The notes: generated by a model not told the origin, from the sequence alone. 64,000 nucleotides of DNA from Pseudonocardia sp. N23 (GCF_002583555.1 NZ_BEGX01000106.1:35886-99885); one strand, 5' to 3'; shown: positions 40,371 to 49,892, counted from the stretch's first letter. A program made the numbers and translations.

Positions 40371-41558
40371 GTGTTGCGTTGGATCACTGCAGGGGAATCA
40401 CACGGTCCGGCCCTGGTCGCCGTGCTCGAGGGCATGGTCGCGGGAGTCGAGGTCGCGTCGAAGGAGATCGCGGCCGAGCTGGCCCGCCGCCGGCTCGGCT
40501 ACGGCCGCGGCGCGCGGATGAAGTTCGAGGCCGACGAGCTGGAGATCATCGGCGGTATCCGCCACGGTCTCACGCAGGGCGGCCCCGTCGCGGTGCGGAT
40601 CGGCAACACCGAGTGGCCCAAGTGGGAGACGGTGATGGCGGCCGACCCGGTCGACCCGGAGCTGATCGCCAACCGCGCCCGCAACGCGCCCCTCACCCGG
40701 CCCCGCCCCGGCCATGCGGACCTGTCGGGCATGACGAAGTTCGGCTTCGACGACGCCCGCCCGGTCCTCGAGCGCGCCAGCGCCCGGGAGACGGCGTCGC
40801 GGGTCGTGCTGGGCACCGTCGCGAAGGCGTTCCTGAAGCAGGCGTTCGGCGTGGACATCGTGTCCCACGTCGTCGCGCTCGGTGCCGCCGAGGCACCCGA
40901 CGACGTCGTACCCGGCCCGGGCGATCTCGAGCTGGTCGACGCCAACCCGGTCCGCGCGGTCGATCCCGCCGCGGCCGCGGCGATGATCGCCGAGGTCGAC
41001 GCAGCGCAGGCCGACGGTGACACCCTGGGCGGCGTCGTCGAGGTCATCGCCTACGGCATGCCCGTCGGTGTCGGCTCCTACGTGCACTCCGACCGCCGCC
41101 TCGACGCGAAGCTCGCCGGTGCCCTGATGGGCATCCAGGCGATGAAGGGCGTCGAGATCGGCGACGGTTTCCGCACCGCCCGCCGCCGCGGCAGCGTGGC
41201 GCACGACGAGATGGTCCCGGGGGCACCGGTCGACCGGCTGAGCAACCGTGCGGGTGGCATCGAGGGCGGCATGACCAACGGCGAGCCGGTCCGCGTCCGG
41301 GTCGCGATGAAGCCCATCTCCACCGTGCCGCGGGCGCTGCGCACCGTCGACGTCGCCACCGGCGAGGTCGCCCAGGCCATCCACCAGCGTTCCGACGTGT
41401 GCGCCGTCCCGGCCGCCGGTGTCGTCGCCGAGGCGATGGTCGCCCTCGTCCTGGCCGACTCGGCGCTGGAGAAGTTCGGCGGCGACTCGCTCGCCGAGAC
41501 GATCCGCAACCTGCGCTCCTACGAGCAGGCGGCGCCCACCTTCGGGATGCAGGGATGA
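40371..41558 (+). CDS. aroC: Chorismate synthase
   Basis: Converts 5-enolpyruvylshikimate-3-phosphate to chorismate with reduced FMN. The 395-residue protein begins LRWITAGESHGPALVAVLEG, with the signature HADLSGMTKFGFDDARPVLERASARETASRV, SNRAGGIEGGMTNGEPV and the C-terminal RSDVCAVPAAGVVAEAM. GAGAGG eight bases upstream supports GTG 40371 over ATG 40362. It overlaps aroK by four bases and starts the aroC-aroK-aroB run. Confidence 0.97.
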   Translation: MLRWITAGESHGPALVAVLEGMVAGVEVASKEIAAELARRRLGYGRGARMKFEADELEIIGGIRHGLTQGGPVAVRIGNTEWPKWETVMAADPVDPELIANRARNAPLTRPRPGHADLSGMTKFGFDDARPVLERASARETASRVVLGTVAKAFLKQAFGVDIVSHVVALGAAEAPDDVVPGPGDLELVDANPVRAVDPAAAAAMIAEVDAAQADGDTLGGVVEVIAYGMPVGVGSYVHSDRRLDAKLAGALMGIQAMKGVEIGDGFRTARRRGSVAHDEMVPGAPVDRLSNRAGGIEGGMTNGEPVRVRVAMKPISTVPRALRTVDVATGEVAQAIHQRSDVCAVPAAGVVAEAMVALVLADSALEKFGGDSLAETIRNLRSYEQAAPTFGMQG

Positions 41559-42175
41559 CCGTCCCACGGCCGCGGATCGTCTTCGTGGGCCCGCCCGGAT
41601 CGGGCAAGTCCACCGTCGGCCGGGTCGTCGCTCGCAGGCTCGGTGTGGAGTTCACCGACGCCGACGCGCTGATCGAGGAGCGTGCGGGCAAGTCGATCTC
41701 CGACATGTTCACCCAGGACGGCGAGCCGGCGTTCCGCGCGATGGAGCGCGAGGTCGTCGCGGAGGCGCTCGGCCGCTCGTGCGGGGTCCTCGCGCTCGGC
41801 GGCGGTGCGGTCCTGGCCGAGGAGACCCGCGCGGCGCTGCGCGGTCACCAGGTCGTCGGGCTGACGGTGTCGCTCGCCGACGGGATGCGCCGCACCGGGA
41901 TGACGACGGCGCGGCCGCTGCTGGCCGGGGTCAACCCGCGCGCCACGTTCAAGGCCCTGCTCGACGCGCGCGCCCCGCTGTACGCCGAGGTCGCGACGGT
42001 CACGGTCGACACCGCGCGGCGCAGCGCCAACCAGGTCGCGACGGCGGTCCTGGCGGCACTGGGGGAGAGCACCCCCGAGCCCGAACCGGTCGCCGACGAC
42101 CCGCTCGACAAGCCCACGCCGCATGACGGCGTCGCCCTGCCCGACCCGTTCGTCCGCGACCCGTCGGCGCACTGA
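41555..42175 (+). CDS. aroK: Shikimate kinase
   Basis: Phosphorylates shikimate at O3. The 206-residue P-loop kinase has VGPPGSGKSTVGRVVA, the shikimate-binding DADALIEERAGKSISDMF and GEPAFRAMEREV, the LALGGGAVL motif and the lid Arg in RPLLAG. The last 35 residues (PEPEPVADDPLDKPTP...) are an acidic/Pro-rich tail not needed for activity. It is coupled to aroC by an ATGA overlap and followed by aroB after 79 bases. Confidence 0.95.
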   Translation: MTVPRPRIVFVGPPGSGKSTVGRVVARRLGVEFTDADALIEERAGKSISDMFTQDGEPAFRAMEREVVAEALGRSCGVLALGGGAVLAEETRAALRGHQVVGLTVSLADGMRRTGMTTARPLLAGVNPRATFKALLDARAPLYAEVATVTVDTARRSANQVATAVLAALGESTPEPEPVADDPLDKPTPHDGVALPDPFVRDPSAH

Positions 42176-42254
42176 CCCGGACGGCCGCGGCAGGACACGC
42201 CGGGCCACGACGACATCGGTCCGCGCCGCGCGTGGCCGTCCCCTGGAGGAACCC

Positions 42255-43346
42255 GTGAACAGCGCCGAACCCGTCCGCATCCACGTCGCGGCCGAGCGGC
42301 CCTACGACGTCGTGGTCGGCCGCGGCGTGCGGGGGATGCTGGCCGAGGTCGTCGGCGGGACCGGGGCGGGCACCGTGGTGCTGGTCCACCAGCCGCCGCT
42401 GGCCGACCAGGCCGAGGAGGTGCGCCAGACGCTGGAGGACGCCGGGCTCGACGCCCATCGCGTCGAGGTGCCCGACGCCGAGGAGGGCAAGGCGCTCGCC
42501 GTCGCCGGCTACTGCTGGGAGGTCTGCGGCACCGTCGGGCTGACCCGGCGCGACGTCGTCGTCGGCTTCGGCGGCGGTGCGGTCACCGACCTCGCCGGGT
42601 TCGTGGCGGCGACCTGGATGCGCGGTGTCAACGTCGTCCACGTCCCGACGACGCTGCTCGCGATGGTCGACGCGGCGGTCGGCGGCAAGACGGGGATCAA
42701 CACCGTGGCGGGGAAGAACCTCGTCGGAGCGTTCCATGAGCCCGCTGCGGTGCTCGTCGACCTCGCGACCCTGGAGTCGCTGCCCCCCGCCGAGCTCGCG
42801 GCGGGGATGGCCGAGGTCGTGAAGGCCGGCTTCATCGTCGACCCGGTGATCCTCGACCTGGTCGAGAAGGACCCCGCGGCGGCGCTCGACCCGCGCGGCG
42901 ACGTCCTTCCCGAGCTGGTGCAGCGCGCGATCCGGGTGAAGGCCGACGTCGTCGGCGCCGACCTGCGCGAGTCGCACCTGCGCGAGATCCTCAACTACGG
43001 CCACACCCTCGGGCACGCGGTCGAGCGCCGCGAGCAGTACACGTGGCGCCACGGCGCCGCGGTGAGCGTCGGGATGGTGTTCGCCGCGGAGCTCGCCCGC
43101 GCGGCGGGCCGCCTCGACGACACGACCGTCGAACGGCACCGCAGCATCCTCACCTCCATCGGGTTGCCGATCTCCTACGAGGCGGGTGTGCTGCCGGAGC
43201 TGGTCGCGACGATGTCCGGCGACAAGAAGGCCCGCGCGGGGATGCTGCGGTTCGTCGTCCTCGACGGGCTGGCCGAACCGGGCCGTCTCGAGGGTCCGGA
43301 CCCGGCGTTGATCGAGCGGGCCTACGCGGCGATCAGCGGGGAGTGA
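42255..43346 (+). CDS. aroB: 3-dehydroquinate synthase
   Basis: Catalyses the second step of the shikimate pathway (DAHP to 3-dehydroquinate) using NAD and a metal. The 363-residue protein has the NAD-binding GFGGGAVTDLAGFVAATWMRG, PTTLLAMVDAAVGGKTGIN, the metal ligands Glu in AEVVKAGFI and His in LNYGHTLGHAVE, and a second His in YTWRHGAAVSVGM. GGAGGA precedes GTG 42255. No aroD or aroQ (dehydroquinase) and no aroE are found downstream in the window. Confidence 0.96.
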   Translation: MNSAEPVRIHVAAERPYDVVVGRGVRGMLAEVVGGTGAGTVVLVHQPPLADQAEEVRQTLEDAGLDAHRVEVPDAEEGKALAVAGYCWEVCGTVGLTRRDVVVGFGGGAVTDLAGFVAATWMRGVNVVHVPTTLLAMVDAAVGGKTGINTVAGKNLVGAFHEPAAVLVDLATLESLPPAELAAGMAEVVKAGFIVDPVILDLVEKDPAAALDPRGDVLPELVQRAIRVKADVVGADLRESHLREILNYGHTLGHAVERREQYTWRHGAAVSVGMVFAAELARAAGRLDDTTVERHRSILTSIGLPISYEAGVLPELVATMSGDKKARAGMLRFVVLDGLAEPGRLEGPDPALIERAYAAISGE

Positions 43347-43350
43347 CGCC

Positions 43351-44442
43351 GTGCGGCCGTTCGGGGCGCGCCGGGACCGGCTGCGGGAGCTGCTGGCCGC
43401 GGCCGACGTCGACGCGCTGCTGGTCACCGATCTCCTCGACGTCCGCTACCTGACCGGGTTCACCGGGTCGAACGCGGCGCTGCTGCTCGCCGCCGACGGG
43501 GATGCCCGCACCCGGTTCTGCACCGACGGCCGGTACGTGACGCAGTCGGGTACGGAGGTCCCGGACCTCGAGCTGCTCGTCGACCGCAGCAGCGTCCTTG
43601 CGACGGCCCGCCGCGTCATCGAGCTGGGCATCGAGCGGCTGGGCTTCGAGTCCGACGTCGTCACCGTCGACGGGCACGCGGCGATCGCGGAGGCGGTGGG
43701 GGGGTCCGTCGAGCTCGTGCGTGCCCCGGGACTGACGCGCCGGCTGCGCGCGGTGAAGGACGACGTCGAGATCGCCGCGCTGCGGGCGGCGTGCGCGGTC
43801 GCCGACGCGGCGCTGGCCGACCTCCTCGCCGCAGGCGGGCTCGCCGCCGGCCGGACCGAGCGCGCCGTCGCGATCGACCTGGAGATGCGGATGCGCGGGC
43901 ACGGCGCGACGGGCCCGGCGTTCGAGACGATCCTGGCCGCCGGTGCGCACTCCGCGATCCCGCACCACCGTCCGACCGACGGCGAGCTGCGCCGCGGGGA
44001 CCTCGTCAAGATCGACTTCGGGGCGCTCGTCGACGGCTACCACTCCGACACGACCCGAACGTTCGTCCTCGGTCCGGCGGCGGGCTGGCAGCGGGACCTG
44101 CACGAGGTGGTCGCGCGGGCCCAGCGGGCGGGCTGTGACGCACTCGCACCCGGTGTGGCGCTCTCGACGGTCGACGCGGCGGCCCGCGACGTCATCGTGG
44201 CCGCGGGGCTGGGGGAGCGGTTCGTGCACGGCCTGGGTCACGGCGTGGGCCTGGAGATCCACGAGGCGCCCATGTTCTCCGCTACCGGGCCGGGTGAGTT
44301 GGCGGCGGGGATGGTCGTGACCGTCGAGCCCGGGGTGTACCTGGAGGGCCGCGGTGGGGTGCGGATCGAGGACACGCTCGTCGTGGCCGAGGGCGGCCCG
44401 GAACCGCTGACCCTCGCTCCGCACGGACTCGTCGAGGTCTGA
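43351..44442 (+). CDS. pepQ: M24-family Xaa-Pro aminopeptidase/dipeptidase
   Basis: A metallopeptidase that removes residues preceding proline. The 363-residue protein has a creatinase-like N domain (DVRYLTGFTGSNAALL) and a pita-bread domain with all five metal ligands: two Asp in KIDFGALVDGYHSDTTRTF, His in HGLGHGVGLEIHE, Glu in VTVEPGVYLEG and Glu in GGVRIEDTLVV. It follows aroB by four bases and precedes efp, the usual actinobacterial order; pepQ is a provisional symbol. Confidence 0.93.
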   Translation: MRPFGARRDRLRELLAAADVDALLVTDLLDVRYLTGFTGSNAALLLAADGDARTRFCTDGRYVTQSGTEVPDLELLVDRSSVLATARRVIELGIERLGFESDVVTVDGHAAIAEAVGGSVELVRAPGLTRRLRAVKDDVEIAALRAACAVADAALADLLAAGGLAAGRTERAVAIDLEMRMRGHGATGPAFETILAAGAHSAIPHHRPTDGELRRGDLVKIDFGALVDGYHSDTTRTFVLGPAAGWQRDLHEVVARAQRAGCDALAPGVALSTVDAAARDVIVAAGLGERFVHGLGHGVGLEIHEAPMFSATGPGELAAGMVVTVEPGVYLEGRGGVRIEDTLVVAEGGPEPLTLAPHGLVEV

Positions 44443-44685
44443 CCCACGGGTCGCGCCCTGACCCGGGCGGGCACCGGCGGGGACCGGAAGACCACCCGGC
44501 GGACACCGGGACGGCGGCGCCGACCAGGGCCGTCGCGTCCGGACGTCCGGCGCGGGGCTATCCTGGTCCCCGGCACTGGTGGCGGCGTCGTCGGCGGTCC
44601 GCCGGGGCCCGGTTCCGGCCGGGTCCGCCGTGGCCGGTATCAGAGTTCCGGCTCGCCCCGCTTCGACCGTAGGAGTCATCCGCAC

Positions 44686-45249
44686 GTGGCCTCGACCAAC
44701 GACCTCAAGAACGGCTTGGTGCTCAACCTGGACGGCCAGCTGTGGTCGGTCACGGCGTTCCAGCACGTCAAGCCGGGCAAGGGCGGCGCGTTCGTCCGCA
44801 CGACGCTGAAGAACGTCATGACGGGCAAGGTCGTCGACAAGACGTTCAACGCCGGCACCAAGGTGGACACGGCGACGGTCGACCGTCGCGACATGACCTT
44901 CCTGTACCGCGACGGCGCCGACTTCGTCTTCATGGACGGCGACACCTACGACCAGATCCCGATCCCGGAGCCCACGGTCGGGTCCGCGGCGGGCTACCTG
45001 CTGGAGAACCAGACGGCGATGGTCGCGCTGCACGACGGGGTCCCGCTCTACATCGAGCTGCCCACGTCGGTCGAGCTGCTGATCTCGCACACCGACCCGG
45101 GCCTGCAGGGCGACCGGTCGACGGGCGGCACCAAGCCGGCCACGCTGGAGACCGGCGCGGAGATCCAGGTCCCCCTCTTCGTCACCACCGGCGAGAAGGT
45201 CAAGGTCGACACCCGCGACGGCCGGTACCTCGGCCGCATCAGCGCCTGA
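44686..45249 (+). CDS. efp: Elongation factor P
   Basis: EF-P rescues ribosomes stalled at proline runs. The 187-residue protein has domain I with the tip loop HVKPGKGGAFVRTTLKN, whose Lys is conserved, and OB-type domains II and III ending in GEKVKVDTRDGRYLGRIS. No lysine-modifying genes (epmA/epmB) or rhamnosyl transferase are nearby, consistent with the unmodified-Lys type expected in actinobacteria. A TATCCT hexamer (44559-44564) upstream may be its -10, giving a leader of roughly 115 bases. GTG 44686 is used. Confidence 0.96.
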   Translation: MASTNDLKNGLVLNLDGQLWSVTAFQHVKPGKGGAFVRTTLKNVMTGKVVDKTFNAGTKVDTATVDRRDMTFLYRDGADFVFMDGDTYDQIPIPEPTVGSAAGYLLENQTAMVALHDGVPLYIELPTSVELLISHTDPGLQGDRSTGGTKPATLETGAEIQVPLFVTTGEKVKVDTRDGRYLGRISA

Positions 45250-45250
45250 C

Positions 45251-45670
45251 GTGAGGGCGCGCACCAAGGCACGCAAACGGGCGCTGGACATCCTGTTCGA
45301 GTCCGAGGCGCGCGGGGACGACCCGTTGGACGTCCTGCGGCACCGGCGGGAGACCGACGAGGCGCCGCCCGTGTCGGAGTACGCGGCGCTGCTCGTCGAG
45401 GGCGTCGTCGGGCACCGCGACCGGATCGACCAGCTGCTCTCCGAGCACGCGGAGGGCTGGACCGTCGCGCGGATGCCGGCGGTCGACCGGGCGCTGCTGC
45501 GCATCGGGGTGTTCGAGCTGTTGTGGGTCGACGAGATCGACGATCCCGTCGCCATCACCGAGGCGGTCGAGCTGGCCCGGACCCTGTCGACCGACGACTC
45601 GCCGCGGTTCCTCAACGGCGTCCTCGGCCGGATCGCCGACATCGCCGAACGGCTGCGCGCCACCCGCTGA
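45251..45670 (+). CDS. nusB: Transcription antitermination factor NusB
   Basis: NusB joins NusE (S10) on boxA RNA to prevent premature termination in rRNA operons. The 139-residue all-helical protein shows ARTKARKRALDILFESEARG, AALLVEGVVGHRDRIDQLL, MPAVDRALLRIGVFELLW and PRFLNGVLGRIAD, all typical. It starts two bases after the efp stop and is followed by a strong hairpin terminator. Confidence 0.96.
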   Translation: MRARTKARKRALDILFESEARGDDPLDVLRHRRETDEAPPVSEYAALLVEGVVGHRDRIDQLLSEHAEGWTVARMPAVDRALLRIGVFELLWVDEIDDPVAITEAVELARTLSTDDSPRFLNGVLGRIADIAERLRATR

Positions 45671-45682
45671 CTCCTACCTCCC

Positions 45683-45717
45683 GACGCCCGCGTCCCGGCC
45701 CGCCGGACGCGGGCGTC
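45683..45717 (+). terminator. Terminator after nusB
   Basis: A perfect 13-bp stem (GACGCCCGCGTCC / GGACGCGGGCGTC) with a nine-base loop begins 12 bases after the nusB stop. Its right arm is the first of two 19-bp direct repeats, so alternative pairings are possible. Confidence 0.8.
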
Positions 45718-45746
45718 CGTGTGTCCTGGACGCGGGCGTCCGTGTG
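45705..45746. repeat. Two 19-bp direct repeats, each internally palindromic
   Basis: GGACGCGGGCGTCCGTGTG occurs at 45705-45723 and 45728-45746. Each contains GGACGC-GG-GCGTCC, a short inverted repeat. The first copy is also the right arm of the nusB terminator. The 279-base gap to the ankyrin gene otherwise holds no gene. Confidence 0.7.
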
Positions 45747-45949
45747 CCGGCGCCGGTGTGCGGTCCTCGCGTCGCGGCCCGCGCGGCTCGAGGAGGGGCT
45801 GGTAGCGTCGGCTCCGGCGTGCCAGGGCGCCACCGGGTCCGCGGGCAGGGCTGAGCCCATCTGGGCGGTTCACCGTGTGGATGCGTGTCCAGCACACCCT
45901 CCTCCCGAACCCCCGGTTCGCGGACCCCGGCGGGTGAGAGGAGGGCATC

Positions 45950-47458
45950 GTGCCCACCCCCGTTCCGCTTCCGCAGGATCCCGATCTCGGCCAGCTGCGC
46001 CGCCGCGCGCGCGAGCTGAGTCGTGCCGCCCGGGCTGGTGAGGCCGGAGCGCTGGACCTGGTGACCCGCTGGGCGCCCGACCGCGCCGGTGGTGATGTGC
46101 CGCTGCACCTGGCGCAGCTGGTGCTCGCCCGGATGCACGGTTTCGACGGCTGGCCGCCGCTGGTCCGCCACGTCGAGACGGTCCTGCGCTGGACGTGGGT
46201 CCCGCCCACCGGTGATGCGGCCCCGGCCACCTCCGGCGACCCCGTCGACGACTTCCTGTCACTGGCGTGCCTGCGCTACGACGCCGACGACCCGGCCCAC
46301 GCGCGGCAGGCCGCGCAGCTGCTGGCCGCCCACCCGGAGATCGCTGCGGCCTCGGTCCACGCCGCGGCGGCGACCGCGGACGTCGAGGCCCTGCGTCGTC
46401 TCGTCGGACCCGGCACCGTCGGCGCCGACGGTGGTCCCAACCGGTGGCCGCCGCTGATGTACCTGGCCTACGCCCGCCACGACCCGCGCATCGACCCGGC
46501 CGCTGTCGTCGACGCCGCGACCCTGCTGCTCGACGAGGGCGCCGACCCGGACGCCGGTCGTCTCTGGCACGGGCTGCCGTCGCCGTTCACGGTTCTCACC
46601 GGGGTGTTCGGGGAGGGCGAGGGCGGCCCGGTCGCGCAGCCGCGGCACCCGGCGGAGCAGCCGCTGGCGCAGCTGCTGCTCGACCGCGGCGCCGATCCCA
46701 ACGACGCGCAGACCCTCTACAACCGGATGTTCGGCGCCGACGACTCGCACCTGGTCCTGCTGTTCGCGCACGGCCTGGGCCGCGGCGACGGCGGGGTGTG
46801 GCGGGCGCGGCTCGGGCACACCCTGGCGACGCCGCAGCGGATGCTGGCCGACCAGCTCGACCGGGCGGTCCTGCACGGCATGGCAGCACGCGTGGAACTG
46901 TTGGTGGGCAACGGTGTCGCGGTCCAGGGGGGCCGCTGGCTCGGGTCGACACCGGTCGCGGCGACGGCGGCCCGCCTCGGCTACCCGGGCATCGTCGACG
47001 TGCTGGTCGCGCACGGTGCGCCGCGCCCGGAGCTCACGCCGGTCGACGCGCTGCTCGCCGCCGCGCTCGCCGGGGACGCTGCGGCGGTGGCGGCCGCCCC
47101 GGACGAGCTGCGGGCCCGCGTCGCCGCCGACCACGCAGGCGTGATCGTCGTCGCGGCCGCGGACGGGCGGCTGCGCGCGGTCGAGCTCCTGCTCGACCTG
47201 GGCGTGCCCGTCGACACCGTGGGGCGGGGCGACGCGGGCGGGCACCAGCGGTGGAACACCGCGCTGCACGAGGCGGCGTTCCGGGGTGACGAGACGTTGG
47301 CGGCCCTGCTGCTCGCCCGTGGCGCCGACGCGACCGTGCGCGACGCCCGGTTCGACGCGACGCCCACCGGCTGGGCCGAGCACGCGGGCCACACCGGGCT
47401 GGCCGCTGAGCTGGCGGAGCACGAGTCACGGCAGCGGGAGCGCCGCCCGGAGACGTGA
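45950..47458 (+). CDS. Ankyrin-repeat protein
   Basis: A 502-residue protein made of ankyrin-like units, for instance LLDEGADPDAGRLWHGLPSP, LLLDRGADPNDAQTLYNRMF and NTALHEAAFRGDETLAALLLARGADATVRDARFDATPTGWAEHAGH near the C terminus. The N terminus (PDLGQLRRRARELSRAARAGEAGALDLVTRW) is helical and unlike ankyrin. There is no signal peptide or membrane helix, so a cytoplasmic protein-binding role is likely; partners are unknown. GAGAGGAGGG precedes GTG 45950. It stands alone between nusB and an MFS gene. Confidence 0.82.
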   Translation: MPTPVPLPQDPDLGQLRRRARELSRAARAGEAGALDLVTRWAPDRAGGDVPLHLAQLVLARMHGFDGWPPLVRHVETVLRWTWVPPTGDAAPATSGDPVDDFLSLACLRYDADDPAHARQAAQLLAAHPEIAAASVHAAAATADVEALRRLVGPGTVGADGGPNRWPPLMYLAYARHDPRIDPAAVVDAATLLLDEGADPDAGRLWHGLPSPFTVLTGVFGEGEGGPVAQPRHPAEQPLAQLLLDRGADPNDAQTLYNRMFGADDSHLVLLFAHGLGRGDGGVWRARLGHTLATPQRMLADQLDRAVLHGMAARVELLVGNGVAVQGGRWLGSTPVAATAARLGYPGIVDVLVAHGAPRPELTPVDALLAAALAGDAAAVAAAPDELRARVAADHAGVIVVAAADGRLRAVELLLDLGVPVDTVGRGDAGGHQRWNTALHEAAFRGDETLAALLLARGADATVRDARFDATPTGWAEHAGHTGLAAELAEHESRQRERRPET

Positions 47459-47630
47459 CCATGCGGGCGTGCCCGGACGGGCCTGATCGGCGGGCGTGAC
47501 CGGGCGGGCGTGACCAGACGGACAGTGCGCGATCGCCGGTGCGGGCTAGCGTGGACCACGGGCCGGCGCGAGGACGGGCAGCCTGCCACCGGGTGCTCCC
47601 GGTGGGCCCCGCCTATCCCCGGAGTCCTTG

Positions 47631-48797
47631 TTGCGCATCGCGATCCTGCCCCTGGCGCTGGGCACGTTCGCCATCGGCCTGACCGAGTTCGCAGTGATGG
47701 GCCTGCTCCCGCAGATCGCGCAGGGGCTCGACGTCTCGGTGCCGGCGGCGGGCACGCTGGTCACCGCCTACGCGGTCGGCGTCGTCGTCGGCGCGCCGCT
47801 GCTGACCGCGGTCAGCCTGCGGCTGCCCCGTACCCGGATGCTGATGCTGTTCATGGGGATGTTCGCGGTGGGCAACGCGCTGGCGGCGGTGGCGCCGTCG
47901 TTCGGGGTGCTGGTGGCCGTGCGGTTCCTCACCGGCCTGCCGCACGGCGCGTTCTTCGGCGTCGCCTCGCTGGTCGCGGCGTCACTGGTGCCGGAGGAAC
48001 GCCGGGCGCGGGCCATCGCGGCGGTCTTCCTGGGGCTGACCGTGTCGAACGTCCTCGGCGTGCCGCTGGCGACCGCGCTGGGCTCGGTCATGGGCTGGCG
48101 GATCGCGTTCGCGGTGATCGTCGTCGTCGCGTGCGCGTCGGTCGCGGGGATCGCGCTGCTCGTCCCACGCGTCGCCGTCGGCACCCCATCGAACCTCCGG
48201 GCGGAGCTCGCAGTGTTCCGGCAGCCGGCGGTGCTGCTGGTGCTGGGCATGATCGTGCTCGGCTGCGGCGGGCTGTTCGCGTTCTACAGCTACATCGCGC
48301 CCGTGATGACGGGCCTCGCCGGCTTCGGCGTGGACACCGTCCCGATCCTGCTCGGGGTGTTCGGCCTCGGGATGACGCTCGGGACGGTGCTGGGCGGACG
48401 TCTGGCGGACCGGATCGATCCGCGCCGCGTCATGCTCGTCCTGCTTGCGGCGCAGGGGGTTCTGCTGGCGGTCGCGGTCGTGGCCCTGCACACGCGCTGG
48501 CTCGCGGCGCTGGTGGTGTTCGGGGTCGGGCTGCTCGGGCTGGCTCTCGTGCCGGCGGTGCAGTCGGTGGTGCTCGACGCCGCGCAGGACGCGCCGGTCC
48601 TCGCCTCGGCGGCGATCCACTCGGCGTTCAACGTCGCCAACGCGCTCGGCGCGGCGCTCGGCGGGGTGGCGCTGGCGATGGGGCTGGGCCTGGGCGCGCC
48701 CTCGGCAGTGGGGGCGGTCCTCGCCGCTGTGGGTGCGCTGCTGGCCCTGGTCTCGCTGCGGGTCGCGGCGCGCCGTCGCTCGCCCGTCACCACCTGA
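47631..48797 (+). CDS. MFS transporter, drug/sugar efflux (DHA1) type
   Basis: A 12-helix proton-coupled exporter of about 388 residues. Family motifs include ALGTFAIGLTEFAVMGLLPQIA in helix 1, the loop RLPRTRMLML, the antiporter-type RFLTGLPHGAFFGVASLVAASLVPEERRARA and GGRLADRIDPRRV between helices 8 and 9. It resembles the arabinose/drug efflux (YdhP/AraJ) group; the substrate cannot be assigned. The start is a TTG: GGAG at 47621 is six bases before TTG 47631, while TTG 47628 would be too close. TAGCGT at 47547-47552 is a possible -10. Confidence 0.88.
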   Translation: MRIAILPLALGTFAIGLTEFAVMGLLPQIAQGLDVSVPAAGTLVTAYAVGVVVGAPLLTAVSLRLPRTRMLMLFMGMFAVGNALAAVAPSFGVLVAVRFLTGLPHGAFFGVASLVAASLVPEERRARAIAAVFLGLTVSNVLGVPLATALGSVMGWRIAFAVIVVVACASVAGIALLVPRVAVGTPSNLRAELAVFRQPAVLLVLGMIVLGCGGLFAFYSYIAPVMTGLAGFGVDTVPILLGVFGLGMTLGTVLGGRLADRIDPRRVMLVLLAAQGVLLAVAVVALHTRWLAALVVFGVGLLGLALVPAVQSVVLDAAQDAPVLASAAIHSAFNVANALGAALGGVALAMGLGLGAPSAVGAVLAAVGALLALVSLRVAARRRSPVTT

Positions 48798-48922
48798 TCG
48801 GAGATGCCCGGTCCCGGTCCCGGACACGCCGATGCCCGCCGGGCCCGGCAGGACATCGCGCGGACCGTGGTCGGGGCGGTCCGGTGCCGGACCCGGCGGG
48901 AGGCCGTCGGGGAGGGGCGGTG

Positions 48923-49414
48923 TCAGTCGACCCGGTGGGCCGGCCGCGCCTCGGGAGGCAGTACTCCCCAGTCGATGAGCTGGTCGGTCAGCTCGCCGGG
49001 GGTCTTGTCGTAGATGATCGCGAGCGAACGGAGGTCCTCGGCGCGGATCGAGAGGACCTTGCCGTTGTAGTCGCCGCGCTGGCTCTGGATGGCCGCCGCG
49101 TAGCGCGCGAGCGGCCCGACCTTGTCGGCCGGCAGCTGCTGGAGCCGCTCCAGGTTGATGACGATCTTCGTGGCGGGCTCGGACCCCGACGGCACGCGGC
49201 CCTCGGGCAGGAGCTCGGCGACCGGGACACCGTAGAAGTCGGCCAGCTCGGCCAGCTTCTGGACGGTGACGGCGCGGTCGCCGCGCTCGTAGGAGCCGAC
49301 GACGACGGCCTTCCAGCGGCCCCCGGACTTCTGCTCGACGCCGTGCAGCGACAGGCCCTGCTGCTGCCGGATGGCGCGGAGCTTGCTGCCGAGCGCTTTG
49401 GCGTAGTCGCCCAT
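48923..49414 (-). CDS. bldD: Developmental regulator BldD, c-di-GMP-responsive
   Basis: BldD is the cyclic-di-GMP-dependent master repressor of development in streptomycetes and is found in most actinobacteria. The 163-residue protein has an N-terminal XRE-type helix-turn-helix (LGSKLRAIRQQQGLSLHGVEQKSGGRWKAVVVGSYERG) and a C-terminal domain with the c-di-GMP signature RGD (113-115), eight residues, then RAED (124-127), matching RxD-X8-RxxD. It therefore should bind the dimerising c-di-GMP cage. ATG 49414 is preceded by AGAGGGG. In this presumably unicellular or short-filament organism its targets are unknown. It is divergent from the pyr operon. Confidence 0.93.
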   Translation of the reverse strand: MGDYAKALGSKLRAIRQQQGLSLHGVEQKSGGRWKAVVVGSYERGDRAVTVQKLAELADFYGVPVAELLPEGRVPSGSEPATKIVINLERLQQLPADKVGPLARYAAAIQSQRGDYNGKVLSIRAEDLRSLAIIYDKTPGELTDQLIDWGVLPPEARPAHRVD

Positions 49415-49892
49415 GTGGCGATCCCCTCTCGCAGGACGTCCGGCCGCGGGACCGACGTCCGTGTGCTGGTCGTGCGTGGCCGGGCAAGCCCCTCCGCCTG
49501 CCCGCCGTGCCAGTGGCCCGCGGTCGGTGCCCCCCGCTTCCGCGGCCACCCGTGAGCTACTGATCAATACGGAGAGTAATCATGCGCCTCGCTCCGTCGC
49601 CGGGTCAAGCGGGGTGGGCCGTCCCGGTGCCCTCCTGCCCGTTCTTCACTCGAACGGCTGGTCGACATGCCGTGTCCAGGAGCGGAACGGGTGCACACAG
49701 TACGGACGCTGGGTGTCTGAAGTGGCTTGTGTGGCTGATGTGACTTCCGTGAGTGTTATCGGACTGTGACCGTTCGGCTCCGTGAGGACGGCGACAGTTC
49801 TCCGGAACCGGCGACGGCGCGTCGCCGACCTGTATCCGGCGGGTGTGACCGGCATGACGTGTGACCCGCGTCGGCGCGTCCGGGCGACACCC
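49415..49892. promoter_or_regulatory. Intergenic region between bldD and the pyr operon
   Basis: These 478 bases between divergent bldD and the pyrR promoter contain no convincing gene. A possible bldD promoter on the minus strand is TTGACC (complement of 49603-49608) and CATGAT (complement of 49579-49584), 18 bases apart, giving a leader of about 160 bases. Base composition around 49556-49590 and 49725-49770 is less GC-rich than average. I did not find a clear BldD box. Confidence 0.4.

Noticed and set aside
48798..48922. A terminator between the MFS gene and bldD
   Set aside because: GCCGGGCCCGGC near 48838 is self-complementary but has no loop, so it cannot form a hairpin of its own; the evidence is too weak to list.
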